Shown here one piece after another: positions 52,706-61,613 of a DNA stretch of 64,000 bases (the first letter of the stretch is position 1; every line of letters begins with the position of its first letter). The notes below the pieces were generated by a model that ran no database searches, was not told the origin of the DNA, and worked only from the letters and a program-made list of their open reading frames with translations. Location of the stretch: positions 1 to 64,000 of the forward strand of contig CAJUSR010000019.1 of the NCBI GenBank assembly GCA_910588855.1, in the 5' to 3' direction. Both the position numbers and the translations under genes were made by a program. Source of the DNA: an uncultured Kineothrix sp. Its GTDB lineage: Bacteria; Bacillota; Clostridia; Lachnospirales; Lachnospiraceae.

Positions 52706-54344
52706 TACATCCCTCTCCTGTTCTTCTTTCTTTTCCGCACAGCTTCACCATGCCTGCATCTTCCTCCGAATCCCCTATGGCATAAGTTTCTTCCGGCGCA
52801 ATCCCCAGCCATTCGCACAAAACCAGGACACCTTTTGCCTTATCCGCCTTCGCATCTACAATTTGCAGGCAATTCCCTTCCGCAAAGCACCGCACTTTAT
52901 TTCCGGTCGTATCCCTCAGGGCAGCCAATACACCTTCTATTTCCTGCGTCTCCCAAGGCTTATGGATGGAACGGAACAAAGTTGCTTTATATACCCTGCC
53001 TCCCTTTTGACAAGTCAAAAGCCGACATGCAAATTTTTTCTCAAAGGGCTCCAATACCCGTAAAACGGAGCCATCCAAAAAAAAGTATCTTTCCTTCTTT
53101 TCCCCGTTCCTTTCCAAAACAATATGTGCCCCATCGGCAAAAATTCCGCCGCTGAAAAAACGGCATGCCTTTTTGCAACGTCTTATCCCATCCTCAAACG
53201 GCAGCGTAGTCGCAAAAAGAAGAAATGAACCATCCCGGAAAAGCCCTTCCAGACCTGCCAAAACGACCGCCGGAATCTCACCCCTTTTGGATCTGGCCAA
53301 ACAGTTACCGGATTCATTATTCACTGTTAACGCTTCCTCTTTTGGGGGAATAAGAGTTCCTTCTAAATCCAAAAAAACCGCCTTCGGTCTCCGCGGTATG
53401 CGGAACAAGGGGTAAGGTCCAAACAGCATCCGGTTCCATTCCTCTTCCCGCCCGCCATAGGCAAGATAACAAGTACATCGTCTTCTTTTACATTCCGGAT
53501 TTGGAGCGAAATCCCAATGATTGAAATGATTGAAGCTTCCATAAGCGAAATCCTCGCCCTGCTTCTTCTTCTCTCTTTCCTGAAGTCCAGCAGGAGATTC
53601 TTCCGCCCTTCTGCAAATCCCTTCCCATCTTTCGTCCAGCACTTGACCGATGTTGCACAGACGAAGCCTTCCATCCCCTTCCACAAAGAGCCGCCCTTTG
53701 CAGGAAGTTACTTCCGCAGGAGGAGGCGTCAATTCCCTTAGAAAATAAGAATCTATCTCAAGGCATGCTTCGATTTCTTCCTTCGTATAAGGCCGTTCCA
53801 GCCCGTCCATCCGGTTTAACCAAAGGTAGGTTTCTTTTGGCAATTCCTTACGCAGCTTTTGTAAAAGCTCTATATTACCCGGCACACCTACCGCCCCCAC
53901 ACTAAGGGATATCCCTCTATCCCTTATCTGCCTGCACTTATCTGCAAATTCTAAAATCGTTGTCATTTCCGGGTGGAAGGTTGCCCATAGCCTTAGTTTT
54001 TCCCGGATTCCCCCAGCTGTTCCAAAAATGCCCAGCGATTTTTCGACCAAAAAACTAAAGTTCGTCTGCGCCCCCACCGCCTCTATCCACGGAAGGGCGC
54101 TGATACGCGCCAACCCTTCCCAATACCATGAATGAATCAGCGCTTCCCCATAGGGCACTACCATAAGGGCGCCTATCCTCATCCGTCTGCCATGCGCTTG
54201 GAAAGTTTCTACAAAAGCCTTCCATTGTTCCCTGTCCTTTCCCAGTTCCTTCTCCGACAGCGGTTTCTTGGAAAAAGGGCAGTAAGAGCAATGATAGTTG
54301 CAGCTTTTCAAACTGCCCCTATATAATATCATATGGCTGTCCAT
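52692..54344 (-). CDS. STM4011-type radical SAM protein fused to HAD phosphatase
   Basis: 550 residues in two parts. Residues 1-about 315: radical SAM domain with C-x3-C-x2-C cluster motif (SCNYHCSYCPFSKK, Cys 14/18/21) and a second Cys group (CKRRRCTCY), resembling the STM4011 family. Residues about 325-550: HAD hydrolase with motif I FLDLEGTLIP, where the second Asp is Glu, FATTLPFEDG (motif II) and AIGDSEEDAGMV (motif IV), of the Cof type. Start overlaps the STM4012 gene end; its end overlaps rarA. In Salmonella STM4011 to STM4014 form a cluster of unknown product; fusion to HAD is unusual. Substrate unknown. Confidence 0.8.
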   Translation of the reverse strand: MDSHMILYRGSLKSCNYHCSYCPFSKKPLSEKELGKDREQWKAFVETFQAHGRRMRIGALMVVPYGEALIHSWYWEGLARISALPWIEAVGAQTNFSFLVEKSLGIFGTAGGIREKLRLWATFHPEMTTILEFADKCRQIRDRGISLSVGAVGVPGNIELLQKLRKELPKETYLWLNRMDGLERPYTKEEIEACLEIDSYFLRELTPPPAEVTSCKGRLFVEGDGRLRLCNIGQVLDERWEGICRRAEESPAGLQEREKKKQGEDFAYGSFNHFNHWDFAPNPECKRRRCTCYLAYGGREEEWNRMLFGPYPLFRIPRRPKAVFLDLEGTLIPPKEEALTVNNESGNCLARSKRGEIPAVVLAGLEGLFRDGSFLLFATTLPFEDGIRRCKKACRFFSGGIFADGAHIVLERNGEKKERYFFLDGSVLRVLEPFEKKFACRLLTCQKGGRVYKATLFRSIHKPWETQEIEGVLAALRDTTGNKVRCFAEGNCLQIVDAKADKAKGVLVLCEWLGIAPEETYAIGDSEEDAGMVKLCGKERRTGEGCNGFV

Positions 54345-55653
54345 GCATTTCCTCCCACTCTTCCATCGCCTTTCGGATTTCGTCAGAAATTAATTGGGGC
54401 CCTAAATAATCGGAAAGGCCCAGCCCGGTCTGTGTTAAGGCAAGGAATTTTTCTCCCTCCTGCATCCCTTCCTTCCCGTCCTCTTTCCATCGGATAAATC
54501 CCTGCTCCATCCATTCTTGTAAAACGGGAAAATCCTCCATAAGTCCGGTTTTGAAATGCTTCTCATACTTTTGGATATCCACTCCCGGATAGATTAATAA
54601 ATGCCGAATCAGATAACGACGTTTTATTTCCTCTTCTGACAGCAAAATCCCATGTCTTATATCGGTAAAATCTACCGTATTTTCATACTCCTCCAACCTT
54701 TTGAGGCATTCCTTCCCGGTAATGGCATAGGGGCTGCAAAAATGAAGGTTCCCCACATAGCTCCTTCCCCCGCATCCCAAAGCCAGAGAAGTTCCCATAC
54801 CGCATTCGGAAAATCCCCTTTCTTTGCCCTGTCGCACAAACCGCCGCATCGAATCCTGACGGAAGCCTTCCCCACGCAAAAAACTGCTGGCTTCCCGATA
54901 CTGTAAATAAGCGGCTTCCTTATCCGGCGCCACTCCGGCGCGCTCCAGCCACACACCATGCTTCACATACAAGGGATATAAAAAGATTTCGTCCGGCGCA
55001 AAAGTAAGGGCTGTTTTCAGGGAAGCAAGCAAGCTTCTTGCCGTCTGCCCCGGAATCCCATAAATGAAGTCCACATTGACGCAAGGAAAGCCATAGGCCC
55101 TTATCAATTCCAACGCTTCTTTTGCCTGCCTTGCCCCATGCCTCCTGCCAAGAACCGAAAGTTCTTCATCCGAAAAGCTTTGGATACCCATGCTCACTCT
55201 GGTTACGCCCTCCCGTGACAAAATCTCCAGTTTCTTCCGGTTGGTCTGGTTAGGCGCTGTCTCAATCACGATTTCCCTATCTTTTTCTAAACAAAAATAT
55301 TGTTTTATACAGGCAAACATCCGCTCTATTTGCCCCTCATCCGGCAAAAGCGGTGTGCCGCCGCCAATCACAAATTCGGAAAATTCCGCAGCATAAGGGG
55401 CCAATAATTCCCCATATTGCGCGCACTGCCTCTCTACTGCATCCAAATACCGTCCTATGGCTTCTTTCCCTTGCCCTGTTACTGAAAATAAATTGCAGTA
55501 GCCGCATTTTTCCTGGCAAAATGGGATATGAAGATACAGCCCATGCCCTTTGCCGGCAAACAACGGAGCGTATTCTTTCAGGGAAACCCCGGATAAAGGG
55601 CGGTATGCGGTTTTGTGCGGATAACTGTACATATATTGCTGATATGGATTCAT
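54319..55653 (-). CDS. STM4012-type HemN-like radical SAM protein
   Basis: 444 residues. Cluster motif LHIPFCQEKCGYCNLFS (C-x3-C-x2-C), GGGTPLL, VSMGIQSFSDEEL and FIYGIPGQT are HemN-like, but the overall form and pairing with a STM4011-type gene fit the STM4012 family rather than coproporphyrinogen dehydrogenase. Start at 55653 follows GGAGG. C-terminal HemN-like winged region (about 330-444) is present. The reaction is unknown. Confidence 0.82.
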   Translation of the reverse strand: MNPYQQYMYSYPHKTAYRPLSGVSLKEYAPLFAGKGHGLYLHIPFCQEKCGYCNLFSVTGQGKEAIGRYLDAVERQCAQYGELLAPYAAEFSEFVIGGGTPLLPDEGQIERMFACIKQYFCLEKDREIVIETAPNQTNRKKLEILSREGVTRVSMGIQSFSDEELSVLGRRHGARQAKEALELIRAYGFPCVNVDFIYGIPGQTARSLLASLKTALTFAPDEIFLYPLYVKHGVWLERAGVAPDKEAAYLQYREASSFLRGEGFRQDSMRRFVRQGKERGFSECGMGTSLALGCGGRSYVGNLHFCSPYAITGKECLKRLEEYENTVDFTDIRHGILLSEEEIKRRYLIRHLLIYPGVDIQKYEKHFKTGLMEDFPVLQEWMEQGFIRWKEDGKEGMQEGEKFLALTQTGLGLSDYLGPQLISDEIRKAMEEWEEMHGQPYDII

Positions 55654-55994
55654 GCAGGCACCTCCCTTATCGGAATCCCCTCTGTTTATGCCCCTTTATA
55701 GGCTGTTAGGAATATCTATTATTTTATCATTTTTTTGATTTAAGTGTCAAAAACTCTGTTGCCTTGCATCGTATGACGATTTGCGCAAAAAAATTGTGCG
55801 CAAAACCTGTTTCGTTTCATTGCACAGAACATTCTGGTATACTTTTTAAATAAAAATTTCAAAGAAGCAAAATTGCATGCTGACAGTATAACACAAATTA
55901 TACAGGAAAGGTTGTATCGGTTCAAATGCTTTTAAAAAGTTTTAGGTTGATTTAGCTCTCACTAAATCAACCTAATATTGTATCGTCCACGTTT
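55654..55994. other. Intergenic region upstream of STM4012 gene
   Basis: AT-rich interval holding the terminator of the amino-sugar operon (55942-55975). A 61-codon minus-strand reading frame at 55740-55925 has no recognisable domain or convincing binding site. No other feature seen. Confidence 0.4.
55942..55975 (-). terminator. Terminator of amino-sugar PTS operon
   Basis: 14-bp perfect stem TTAGGTTGATTTAG (55942-55955)/CTAAATCAACCTAA (55962-55975), followed on the minus strand by ACTTTTT, 20 bases after the chbG stop. Confidence 0.9.
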
Positions 55995-56798
55995 CTATTT
56001 ATATACCGCCTTAAAATCCACCAATTCCACCTCATGCTCCATAAGCCACTCCCGTACTTTCGGATTGCAAAGGGTTTCCAAATCAATGCAGCGGGGAACC
56101 GTCAGGGAGGTGTTTTCAAGGATATAATTATCCAGATAGCCCGGATGGAAATGCATGACATTGATTTCAAACGGGCTTTTTAATAGCCCCAGCCTATCTT
56201 CAAAAAAGTCCTCCGGCCTTGTTCCGCGCATAATCGCCGACATATATTCGGGGTTTCCAAACGCCAACTCATGTGCCGGATACATTCTCTCCGTTTCCTC
56301 CTCCGGCATTGTCATGCAATGTATCTGAAATTTCTCCGCCGCTTTCCGGAAACCTTCCTTTACCGGAGCCGTCATAACGGAATGGCCTTCCAAATGAATC
56401 GGATACTTGCCGGTCAGCTCTTTATGACGCTCTAACTGTGCCACCGTCTCTTTATAACAATCCTCTGCTGTAGGAACAACATCCCCGGTACATTTCTTAT
56501 CCTGCCCATTCTCCGGCCTCCAACTGCTGGAACGGTAAAACATCCCCTTTTCATCCACCAGGCTTGGAATGTCCTCCGGTTTTGATACCGGAAAGCCCTG
56601 TACAAAATTCGTATGCTGTACCATACAGGCATCTTCTGCTTCCTGCTTCCAAAGCCTAACTGCATGGGCTGCCGCCCCCATATTGCTCATTAGGGATAAT
56701 ACGGTCACAATGCCTTCCTTATAAGCTTTTATTACCCCATAATTATACGCTTCGCTGAAGCCAAAATCATCCGCTACTACAATTAATTTTTTCTTCAT
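55995..56798 (-). CDS. chbG: ChbG/HpnK family carbohydrate deacetylase
   Basis: 267 residues from the ATG at 56798 (GGAG eight bases upstream). YdjC-fold metal-dependent deacetylase: VVADDFGFSEAYN with the catalytic Asp pair, a His in VQHTNF, and HLEGHSVM with further ligands. ChbG of E. coli removes one acetyl group from chitobiose 6-phosphate, which makes the sugar acceptable to downstream enzymes. It lies last in an operon with a PTS and nagA; a similar role on the imported phosphorylated amino sugar is inferred. Confidence 0.9.
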   Translation of the reverse strand: MKKKLIVVADDFGFSEAYNYGVIKAYKEGIVTVLSLMSNMGAAAHAVRLWKQEAEDACMVQHTNFVQGFPVSKPEDIPSLVDEKGMFYRSSSWRPENGQDKKCTGDVVPTAEDCYKETVAQLERHKELTGKYPIHLEGHSVMTAPVKEGFRKAAEKFQIHCMTMPEEETERMYPAHELAFGNPEYMSAIMRGTRPEDFFEDRLGLLKSPFEINVMHFHPGYLDNYILENTSLTVPRCIDLETLCNPKVREWLMEHEVELVDFKAVYK

Positions 56799-56815
56799 AT
56801 CGACCACTCCTCTTT

Positions 56816-58015
56816 TTACTCTTTTCCAACAGGCTCCAAAGAATCCAGAAATTCCGGGTTAAAAATATCCCCTTCTTCTGCCCTGTCGTATACTTTCTGG
56901 CCTTCCACATAAGTTGCGAGAGCTTTATATTCATCGCTAATCACTACAAAGTCCGCATCTTTCCCTATTTTTATAGAACCTTTTTCCTTGGAAAATCCAT
57001 ATTTCGTAGCTGCATTTAATGCTGCCATTTTTACTACCGTTTCCATAGGAATATCTAATTTTTCAACCAGATTCCCAATGCCATATAAGACGGGCTGGCT
57101 GGAACCGCACAACCGTCCGGTGTCGCTAAGTAAAAAGCCTTCTTCCGTCACATTGATTATCATTCCCGGTTCAAACCCCTGGTAAGAGCCTACCGGTGCG
57201 CCGGATAATTGCGTGCAGTCGGAAATCATCATGAAACGGGAGAAATCCTTTAATTTAAAATAAATCCTCAGCATATCCAGGCAAATATGCATCCCGTCAC
57301 AAATCACTTCACAGTCCACCTTATCATTCAGCAAAGCTGCCCCAAGGCCGCCGATATCCCGGTGATGCATCCCGGTCATCACATTCCCTGTATGGGTAGC
57401 TACCGTAAGCCCTTTTCCATAAGCCTGCATGGCTTCCTGATAGTTGCAATCGCTATGGGCATCCGCCACAGTAATCCCCTGAGACAGAAAATACGATATT
57501 ATCTCATCCATTCCCGGGATTTCCGGAGCAAACGCAACCAATTTCAGATATCCTTTTGCCCTCTTTACCATTTCCTGTGCCTTTTCCAGCTTTACCTCCG
57601 GCCATCCCCGACGAATCCCTTTTTCTCCTGTACGGTTTAACCACGGCCCTTCGCTATGTATTCCCAAAATCTTGCTTCCCTCATATTTTTTTGCCGCTTC
57701 CTGTCTCATTGCCTCATCTGCCACCGCTTCCATCATCTCTATGTCCGCCGTAGGGAAAATCCCCGTCACTCCCTGGGAAGCGCAGCCTTTCAAATATCCT
57801 TTCACCTCGGACGGGTTATCGCCCATCATTGCATATCCACAGGTTCCGTGATTATGGGTATCGATGATTCCGGGAATCACCCTGTCCTTTCCAAAATCTA
57901 TCCATTCCTCCTTCGGAGCTTCTTCGCTGAAATTGACAAATTTTCCATCCTGGATTTCCAAATATCCGTCTTTTACCCCATCTTCCATATAAATCCGTTC
58001 CGACTTGATAATCAT
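56816..58015 (-). CDS. nagA: N-acetylglucosamine-6-phosphate deacetylase
   Basis: 399 residues from the ATG at 58015, behind GGGGTG; a longer frame to 58099 is encoded by a palindromic repeat. Amidohydrolase motifs: DTHNHGTCGY, the metal Glu in GIHSEGPW, DAHSDCN, THTGNVMTGMHHR and the catalytic Asp in ISDCTQLSG. Converts GlcNAc-6-P to glucosamine-6-P in the cytosol. In an operon with mannose-family PTS genes and chbG. A potential pseudoknot lies directly upstream of its ribosome binding site. Confidence 0.95.
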   Translation of the reverse strand: MIIKSERIYMEDGVKDGYLEIQDGKFVNFSEEAPKEEWIDFGKDRVIPGIIDTHNHGTCGYAMMGDNPSEVKGYLKGCASQGVTGIFPTADIEMMEAVADEAMRQEAAKKYEGSKILGIHSEGPWLNRTGEKGIRRGWPEVKLEKAQEMVKRAKGYLKLVAFAPEIPGMDEIISYFLSQGITVADAHSDCNYQEAMQAYGKGLTVATHTGNVMTGMHHRDIGGLGAALLNDKVDCEVICDGMHICLDMLRIYFKLKDFSRFMMISDCTQLSGAPVGSYQGFEPGMIINVTEEGFLLSDTGRLCGSSQPVLYGIGNLVEKLDIPMETVVKMAALNAATKYGFSKEKGSIKIGKDADFVVISDEYKALATYVEGQKVYDRAEEGDIFNPEFLDSLEPVGKE

Positions 58016-58031
58016 AAGTACACCCCATTTC

Positions 58032-58104
58032 TGCGCAGCTCTGTTGTGCAAAGTTAATTTCATTTTGCATACAAGTTTGTGGACGCCGCGCAGACACAAA
58101 CTTG
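58032..58104 (-). promoter_or_regulatory. Putative pseudoknot element upstream of nagA
   Basis: On the minus strand a 10-bp stem CAAGTTTGTG/CACAAACTTG (58095-58104, 58072-58081) has a 13-base loop holding TGCGCGGC (58092-58085). GCTGCGCA (58039-58032), just ahead of the nagA ribosome binding site, can pair with it over 8 bases with one G-U. Same design as the copy upstream of the PTS IIB gene. Confidence 0.55.
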
Positions 58105-58164
58105 GGATTGAAATTTTTCAATTTTCAATCGTATCCCTCTTTCTACTTTTAATACTTTTAAACT

Positions 58165-59091
58165 TTAAAATGCTGCAATGCTAGCTGCAATCTTTTCCAA
58201 ACGTTCCATATCTACCTTTGTATCTTTTGGGGAACGGGTATCTTTTACCACAAATTCCCCGTTCTCAATACTGCCGGATGCCAGATAAATGCCGCCCGGA
58301 AGGAACGAAAGGATATTCCCTTCTATTTTTTCTTCCGTATAGACCTTATCCCTGATTGCCAATTCATGGTTTTCCCCAATTTCTATCAATTTCCTTGCGC
58401 TTTCCGCGTCACCCTGCCCATGTGCCGCCACCAATGTATCGCCATAAGCGATGCAATCCAGCAGAATCACCCTCTTTTTTCTGTCTTTGGCAGCATCCTC
58501 CAAACTCTCCCGGAATAATTTAAATCCTTCAAAAGAAGAAACGCCCTGATCCAAAAATACAAAGGCAACATTTTCATTCCCCTGCAGATTTTCCGCCACT
58601 TTATCCATCACCGCCAGTGACGCACTGTTTCTGTTAAAATTGACAGGGTTCTTTTTTACCCGGCTGCTCCAAACGGCTGCCCCTATCGACAGGAAAACCA
58701 GCAGAAGCATTCCTATAGCATGAGTTTTAAAAAACCGCATTGTGCCAGCACATGCGGTAATTGAAAATATCGCAGCAATCAGAATCTGCACCAAAATATT
58801 TTTCCGTTCTTCCTTTTTATTTTTCTCCGTGTGGAACGGATAATACCGGTACCCCGGAAGGAATGCCCTGGCAGGCGTATCATAGGCTGCCGCCACTATT
58901 GTTCCGGCTGTTTCCAAACTGCCCGCAATTACATTATTGATATTGCCCGTCCAGGATTTCCTGCTTTGCAGCTTTGCCGGAAAGCCATACGCGGAATAAG
59001 ATTCCAAAATATGCGCAAGGAAGTATGCCTTCTGCCGTTTTGTATATCTTTTTGCCAAAGTCACCCCATATAGCATCATCTTATCCCGCAT
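58165..59091 (-). CDS. Membrane protein resembling a degenerate M28 peptidase
   Basis: 308 residues from the ATG at 59091, which has AAGGAG nine bases upstream. NVIAGSLETAGTIVAAAYDTPAR resembles the M28 metal-site segment (usual A-H-Y-D-T), but the ligand His is Ala. Two transmembrane helices in the middle (about 105-125 and 130-150), then a soluble half (VAFVFLDQGVSSFEGF; VILLDCIAYGDTL). Catalysis is therefore unlikely; the fold assignment is tentative. It lies between the PTS IID gene and nagA in one operon, so a role in the same pathway is inferred. Confidence 0.6.
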   Translation of the reverse strand: MRDKMMLYGVTLAKRYTKRQKAYFLAHILESYSAYGFPAKLQSRKSWTGNINNVIAGSLETAGTIVAAAYDTPARAFLPGYRYYPFHTEKNKKEERKNILVQILIAAIFSITACAGTMRFFKTHAIGMLLLVFLSIGAAVWSSRVKKNPVNFNRNSASLAVMDKVAENLQGNENVAFVFLDQGVSSFEGFKLFRESLEDAAKDRKKRVILLDCIAYGDTLVAAHGQGDAESARKLIEIGENHELAIRDKVYTEEKIEGNILSFLPGGIYLASGSIENGEFVVKDTRSPKDTKVDMERLEKIAASIAAF

Positions 59092-59108
59092 ATGTTTTGT
59101 CTCCTTAT

Positions 59109-59196
59109 AAAAAAGTGTCTTCGACACTTCATGAAGAACCTTCGGTTCTTCCTCAATTTATTTCCTTCTGGTGAAAGAATTTCCTATAAGGTAAAA
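59109..59196. repeat. Dispersed intergenic repeat, type A copy
   Basis: Nearly identical to 35123-35212: GTGTCTTCGACAC hairpin, GAAGAACCTTCGGTTCTTC, and the ending TTTCCTATAAGGTAAAAAA. It is followed by tandem copies of an ATTCTTACTTTTAA unit (about 59222-59275). Sits inside the PTS operon between IID and the M28-like gene. Confidence 0.85.
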
Positions 59197-59221
59197 AAGT
59201 TTTTTTCATAATTTTATTTTA

Positions 59222-59275
59222 AATTCTTACTTTTAAATTCTTACTTTTAAATTCTTACTTTTAAATTCTTACTTT
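59222..59275. repeat. Short tandem repeat, 14-15 bp unit
   Basis: Four tandem copies of TTAAATTCTTACTTT, AT-rich, between the type A repeat and the PTS IID gene. Noncoding. Confidence 0.8.
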
Positions 59276-59321
59276 ATAACTTTATATAACTTTATCTTAT
59301 AACGTTATCTCACACCCCATT

Positions 59322-60140
59322 TTAGAAAATCCCTACTAAAGCCCCAATCATCGCTACCGCGAATATTCCTACGATAAGCTGAATCGGACGTTTCCCCTTC
59401 CGTATCAGGCTCATGAGCAGGAACAAAAGCCCAATGCTCAGGATCCCGGGGAATATGGAATTGACTACATCCCCTACAATAACCGAAGTCTGCCCTATAT
59501 TAATCGTCCAGTTAAGAGGTACGTTCACTGTAGTCGCCGTCATAGCCCCTACCATCATCAACCCAAGCACCGATGCCGATTTTGTCAGAGTTGTCATCAA
59601 TCCAGAACTGAAAATCTGGTCAATAAATGATGTGCCATAAGTATATCCTAAATGCAGGAAAATATATTTCCCGATAGATTGTGTCACGCCATACAGCAGA
59701 ATGAAAATCGGAACCCCGAGGAAATTGCCCTGAGAGCAAAGGCCGATTGCGATGCCGGCTGCAATAATACGCAGACAGTTAAAAAACATGGAGTCGAACA
59801 TACCCGCCGTAGGGCCCATCAATGCCGCCTTAATGCTCTCAATCATTTGCCCATCTATGGAACCTTTTTCCTTATGTTCCTTTTCCATCGCATATGCAAG
59901 GCCGGCGATGAATGCAAAAGGTACCGCATGGGTATTAAAGAAATTCTGATGTCTTGCGTATGCTTCTTTTTTTGCTTCTTCGTCATTCCCATAAATAGAT
60001 TCAATCGCAGGCTGCATCGTGGCTGTAAATCCATTTGCTTCCATCTTGGTCATGTTGAAGGATAAGAATGTCAAATGGGAACGGATAAACATTGATTTTA
60101 AAACTTTTTTCTCTTCCTGAGTATATTGTCTCTTTTCCAT
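59322..60140 (-). CDS. PTS mannose/fructose/sorbose family IID component
   Basis: 272 residues. Membrane partner of IIC. N-terminal MFIRSHLTFLSFNMTKMEANGF and KKEAYARHQNFFNTH are characteristic of IID, with C-terminal hydrophobic helices. The start overlaps the IIC stop by one base (TAATG). Part of the IIA-IIB-IIC-IID series. Confidence 0.95.
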   Translation of the reverse strand: MEKRQYTQEEKKVLKSMFIRSHLTFLSFNMTKMEANGFTATMQPAIESIYGNDEEAKKEAYARHQNFFNTHAVPFAFIAGLAYAMEKEHKEKGSIDGQMIESIKAALMGPTAGMFDSMFFNCLRIIAAGIAIGLCSQGNFLGVPIFILLYGVTQSIGKYIFLHLGYTYGTSFIDQIFSSGLMTTLTKSASVLGLMMVGAMTATTVNVPLNWTINIGQTSVIVGDVVNSIFPGILSIGLLFLLMSLIRKGKRPIQLIVGIFAVAMIGALVGIF

Positions 60141-60946
60141 TAGAAGAAATCCTCCTCTCCGTCATCTGACTGCACGCCTGCTGCCATCAATTCTTTTTTC
60201 ATATCAATCATGCTCTTTTCCCTAAAGAACATGGTAATTGCAATCGCTGCCCCAATAATCGCTATAGACAAGGAATCCATCCCCAGAATCTTAGACATTA
60301 CATAGCCCACAAAGAAAAAGCATCCTACTTCTTTTGACCAAATCATAGACGTTAAAATTGCAAAACCGATGGCAATCATCATACCGGAAGCTGCCCCAAG
60401 CCCTGCCATAACAAACGGCGGAAGAGCTGCCAGCGCATTGTTCAGGCCGGTAACACCGAACGCCAACCCAAAGAACATAACGAGCGCTCCCGGGATGGGT
60501 GAAATAATACAACTGAAAATAAGGTTATGTGTTAAAAATTTATTCGGTTTTCCTGACACCGCCAATTTCTCCCAATAAGGTGCCATTGCCGACCAGAGAG
60601 ACATAAACATACTGTTGACCGATGCCATAACGGTTCCGATTGGCAATGCGATTGCAAGCCCTGTTTCCGCATCCGCCCCCGTCAATATCGTATAAGATAC
60701 GGATACTACTGTTGCAGAAAGCGCATCTGCGGGAATCTGTCCTCCGATTGCGGAAATCCCCATAAAGATAGATTCCAAAGCTGCCCCCATAATAATACCT
60801 GTCTGGAAATCCCCCAGCAGCAATCCCAGAACCGGCGCAATCACAATCGGCCGGTTGAGGCACTGCCATGAAATGATATAGGGGTCCAATACATAAATAA
60901 CCCAGTAAACAATTGTGCCAATAACGGCAGCTGTCATAATAGACAT
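60140..60946 (-). CDS. PTS mannose/fructose/sorbose family IIC component
   Basis: 268 residues with multiple membrane helices; RPIVIAPVLGLLLGDFQTGIIMGAALE is the IIC signature region. Forms the sugar channel with IID. ATG at 60946 follows GGAGGAG. The C-terminal tail ends DDGEEDFF, similar to the GEEEDFF end of IIA, a curious shared tail. Confidence 0.95.
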   Translation of the reverse strand: MSIMTAAVIGTIVYWVIYVLDPYIISWQCLNRPIVIAPVLGLLLGDFQTGIIMGAALESIFMGISAIGGQIPADALSATVVSVSYTILTGADAETGLAIALPIGTVMASVNSMFMSLWSAMAPYWEKLAVSGKPNKFLTHNLIFSCIISPIPGALVMFFGLAFGVTGLNNALAALPPFVMAGLGAASGMMIAIGFAILTSMIWSKEVGCFFFVGYVMSKILGMDSLSIAIIGAAIAITMFFREKSMIDMKKELMAAGVQSDDGEEDFF

Positions 60947-60976
60947 AATACATCTCCTCCTTCGTAAATTTTATTT

Positions 60977-61120
60977 ACCCTAACACCTGCACCGCAGCTT
61001 TGCTGCGGCTCAAATCCTGAAAAATGCTGTATTTCAGGCATTTTTTGGTGTGAGATTTAGAACTTCTTCGCGAAACAGCCCTTGCTGTGAGCGTTGGAAG
61101 TTCTTCTCACCCTAACACCT
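60977..61120. repeat. Palindromic insert flanked by 12-bp direct repeats
   Basis: ACCCTAACACCT occurs at 60977-60988 and 61109-61120, the second including the end of the IIB gene. Between them lie three hairpins: CCGCAGC/GCTGCGG, CCTGAAA/TTTCAGG and AGAACTTC/GAAGTTCT. Looks like a small inserted element with a duplicated target. Confidence 0.6.
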
Positions 61121-61598
61121 TTGCCAGCTCTTCCGGCGTATCGTCCGGGGTTGTCTGGTAAATGCATTTGATGCCGGTGTCGATTACTTTTTTCAATACC
61201 TCTGCCTCGTCGTCATACGCGTATAAATTTGAACCGTATGTTTTACGTACTTCTGTTCCATGTTTCGCCGCTACCCTTCCATAATTGCCTACGTTGATAA
61301 CGGGTATCCCCTGCACTTGCGTCACTATTTTCAGCAAATCCTCCGGGCTACTTACAATAATCAATATCTTGTGATCCGCAGCTTTAGGATCCTGCAGCAA
61401 TTTTACTGCTTTTTCCAATGATTTGATGGTAGTCTTTGCAGTTGCAGGGGCTGCCATCATCAAAGATTTCTGGACGACCGGATTCGCCGCCGCTTCATCG
61501 CTCACTACCACTATCCTGTCCACATTCAAATGTCTGGACCATTTAATCGCTACCTGACCGTGGATGAGACGTTCATCCAACCTTACCATTGCTATCAT
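61107..61598 (-). CDS. PTS mannose/fructose/sorbose family IIB component
   Basis: 163 residues from the ATG at 61598 (GAGG six bases upstream). The phospho-His is in RLDERLIHGQVAIKW (His13). Cytosolic domain that passes phosphate from IIA to the sugar. The longer reading frame to 61655 is repeat sequence. Preceded by a putative pseudoknot element and followed by an insert-like palindromic region before IIC. Confidence 0.95.
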   Translation of the reverse strand: MIAMVRLDERLIHGQVAIKWSRHLNVDRIVVVSDEAAANPVVQKSLMMAAPATAKTTIKSLEKAVKLLQDPKAADHKILIIVSSPEDLLKIVTQVQGIPVINVGNYGRVAAKHGTEVRKTYGSNLYAYDDEAEVLKKVIDTGIKCIYQTTPDDTPEELAKVLG

Positions 61599-61613
61599 TT
61601 TTAACCTCATTTC

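Noticed and set aside
54319..55653. Annotation as oxygen-independent coproporphyrinogen dehydrogenase (HemN)
   Set aside because: Motifs are HemN-like, but direct pairing with a STM4011-type radical SAM protein and lack of heme genes fit STM4012 better.
55740..55925. 61-codon minus-strand reading frame with several cysteines
   Set aside because: No recognisable family, no convincing ribosome binding site and irregular codon choice; treated as intergenic.
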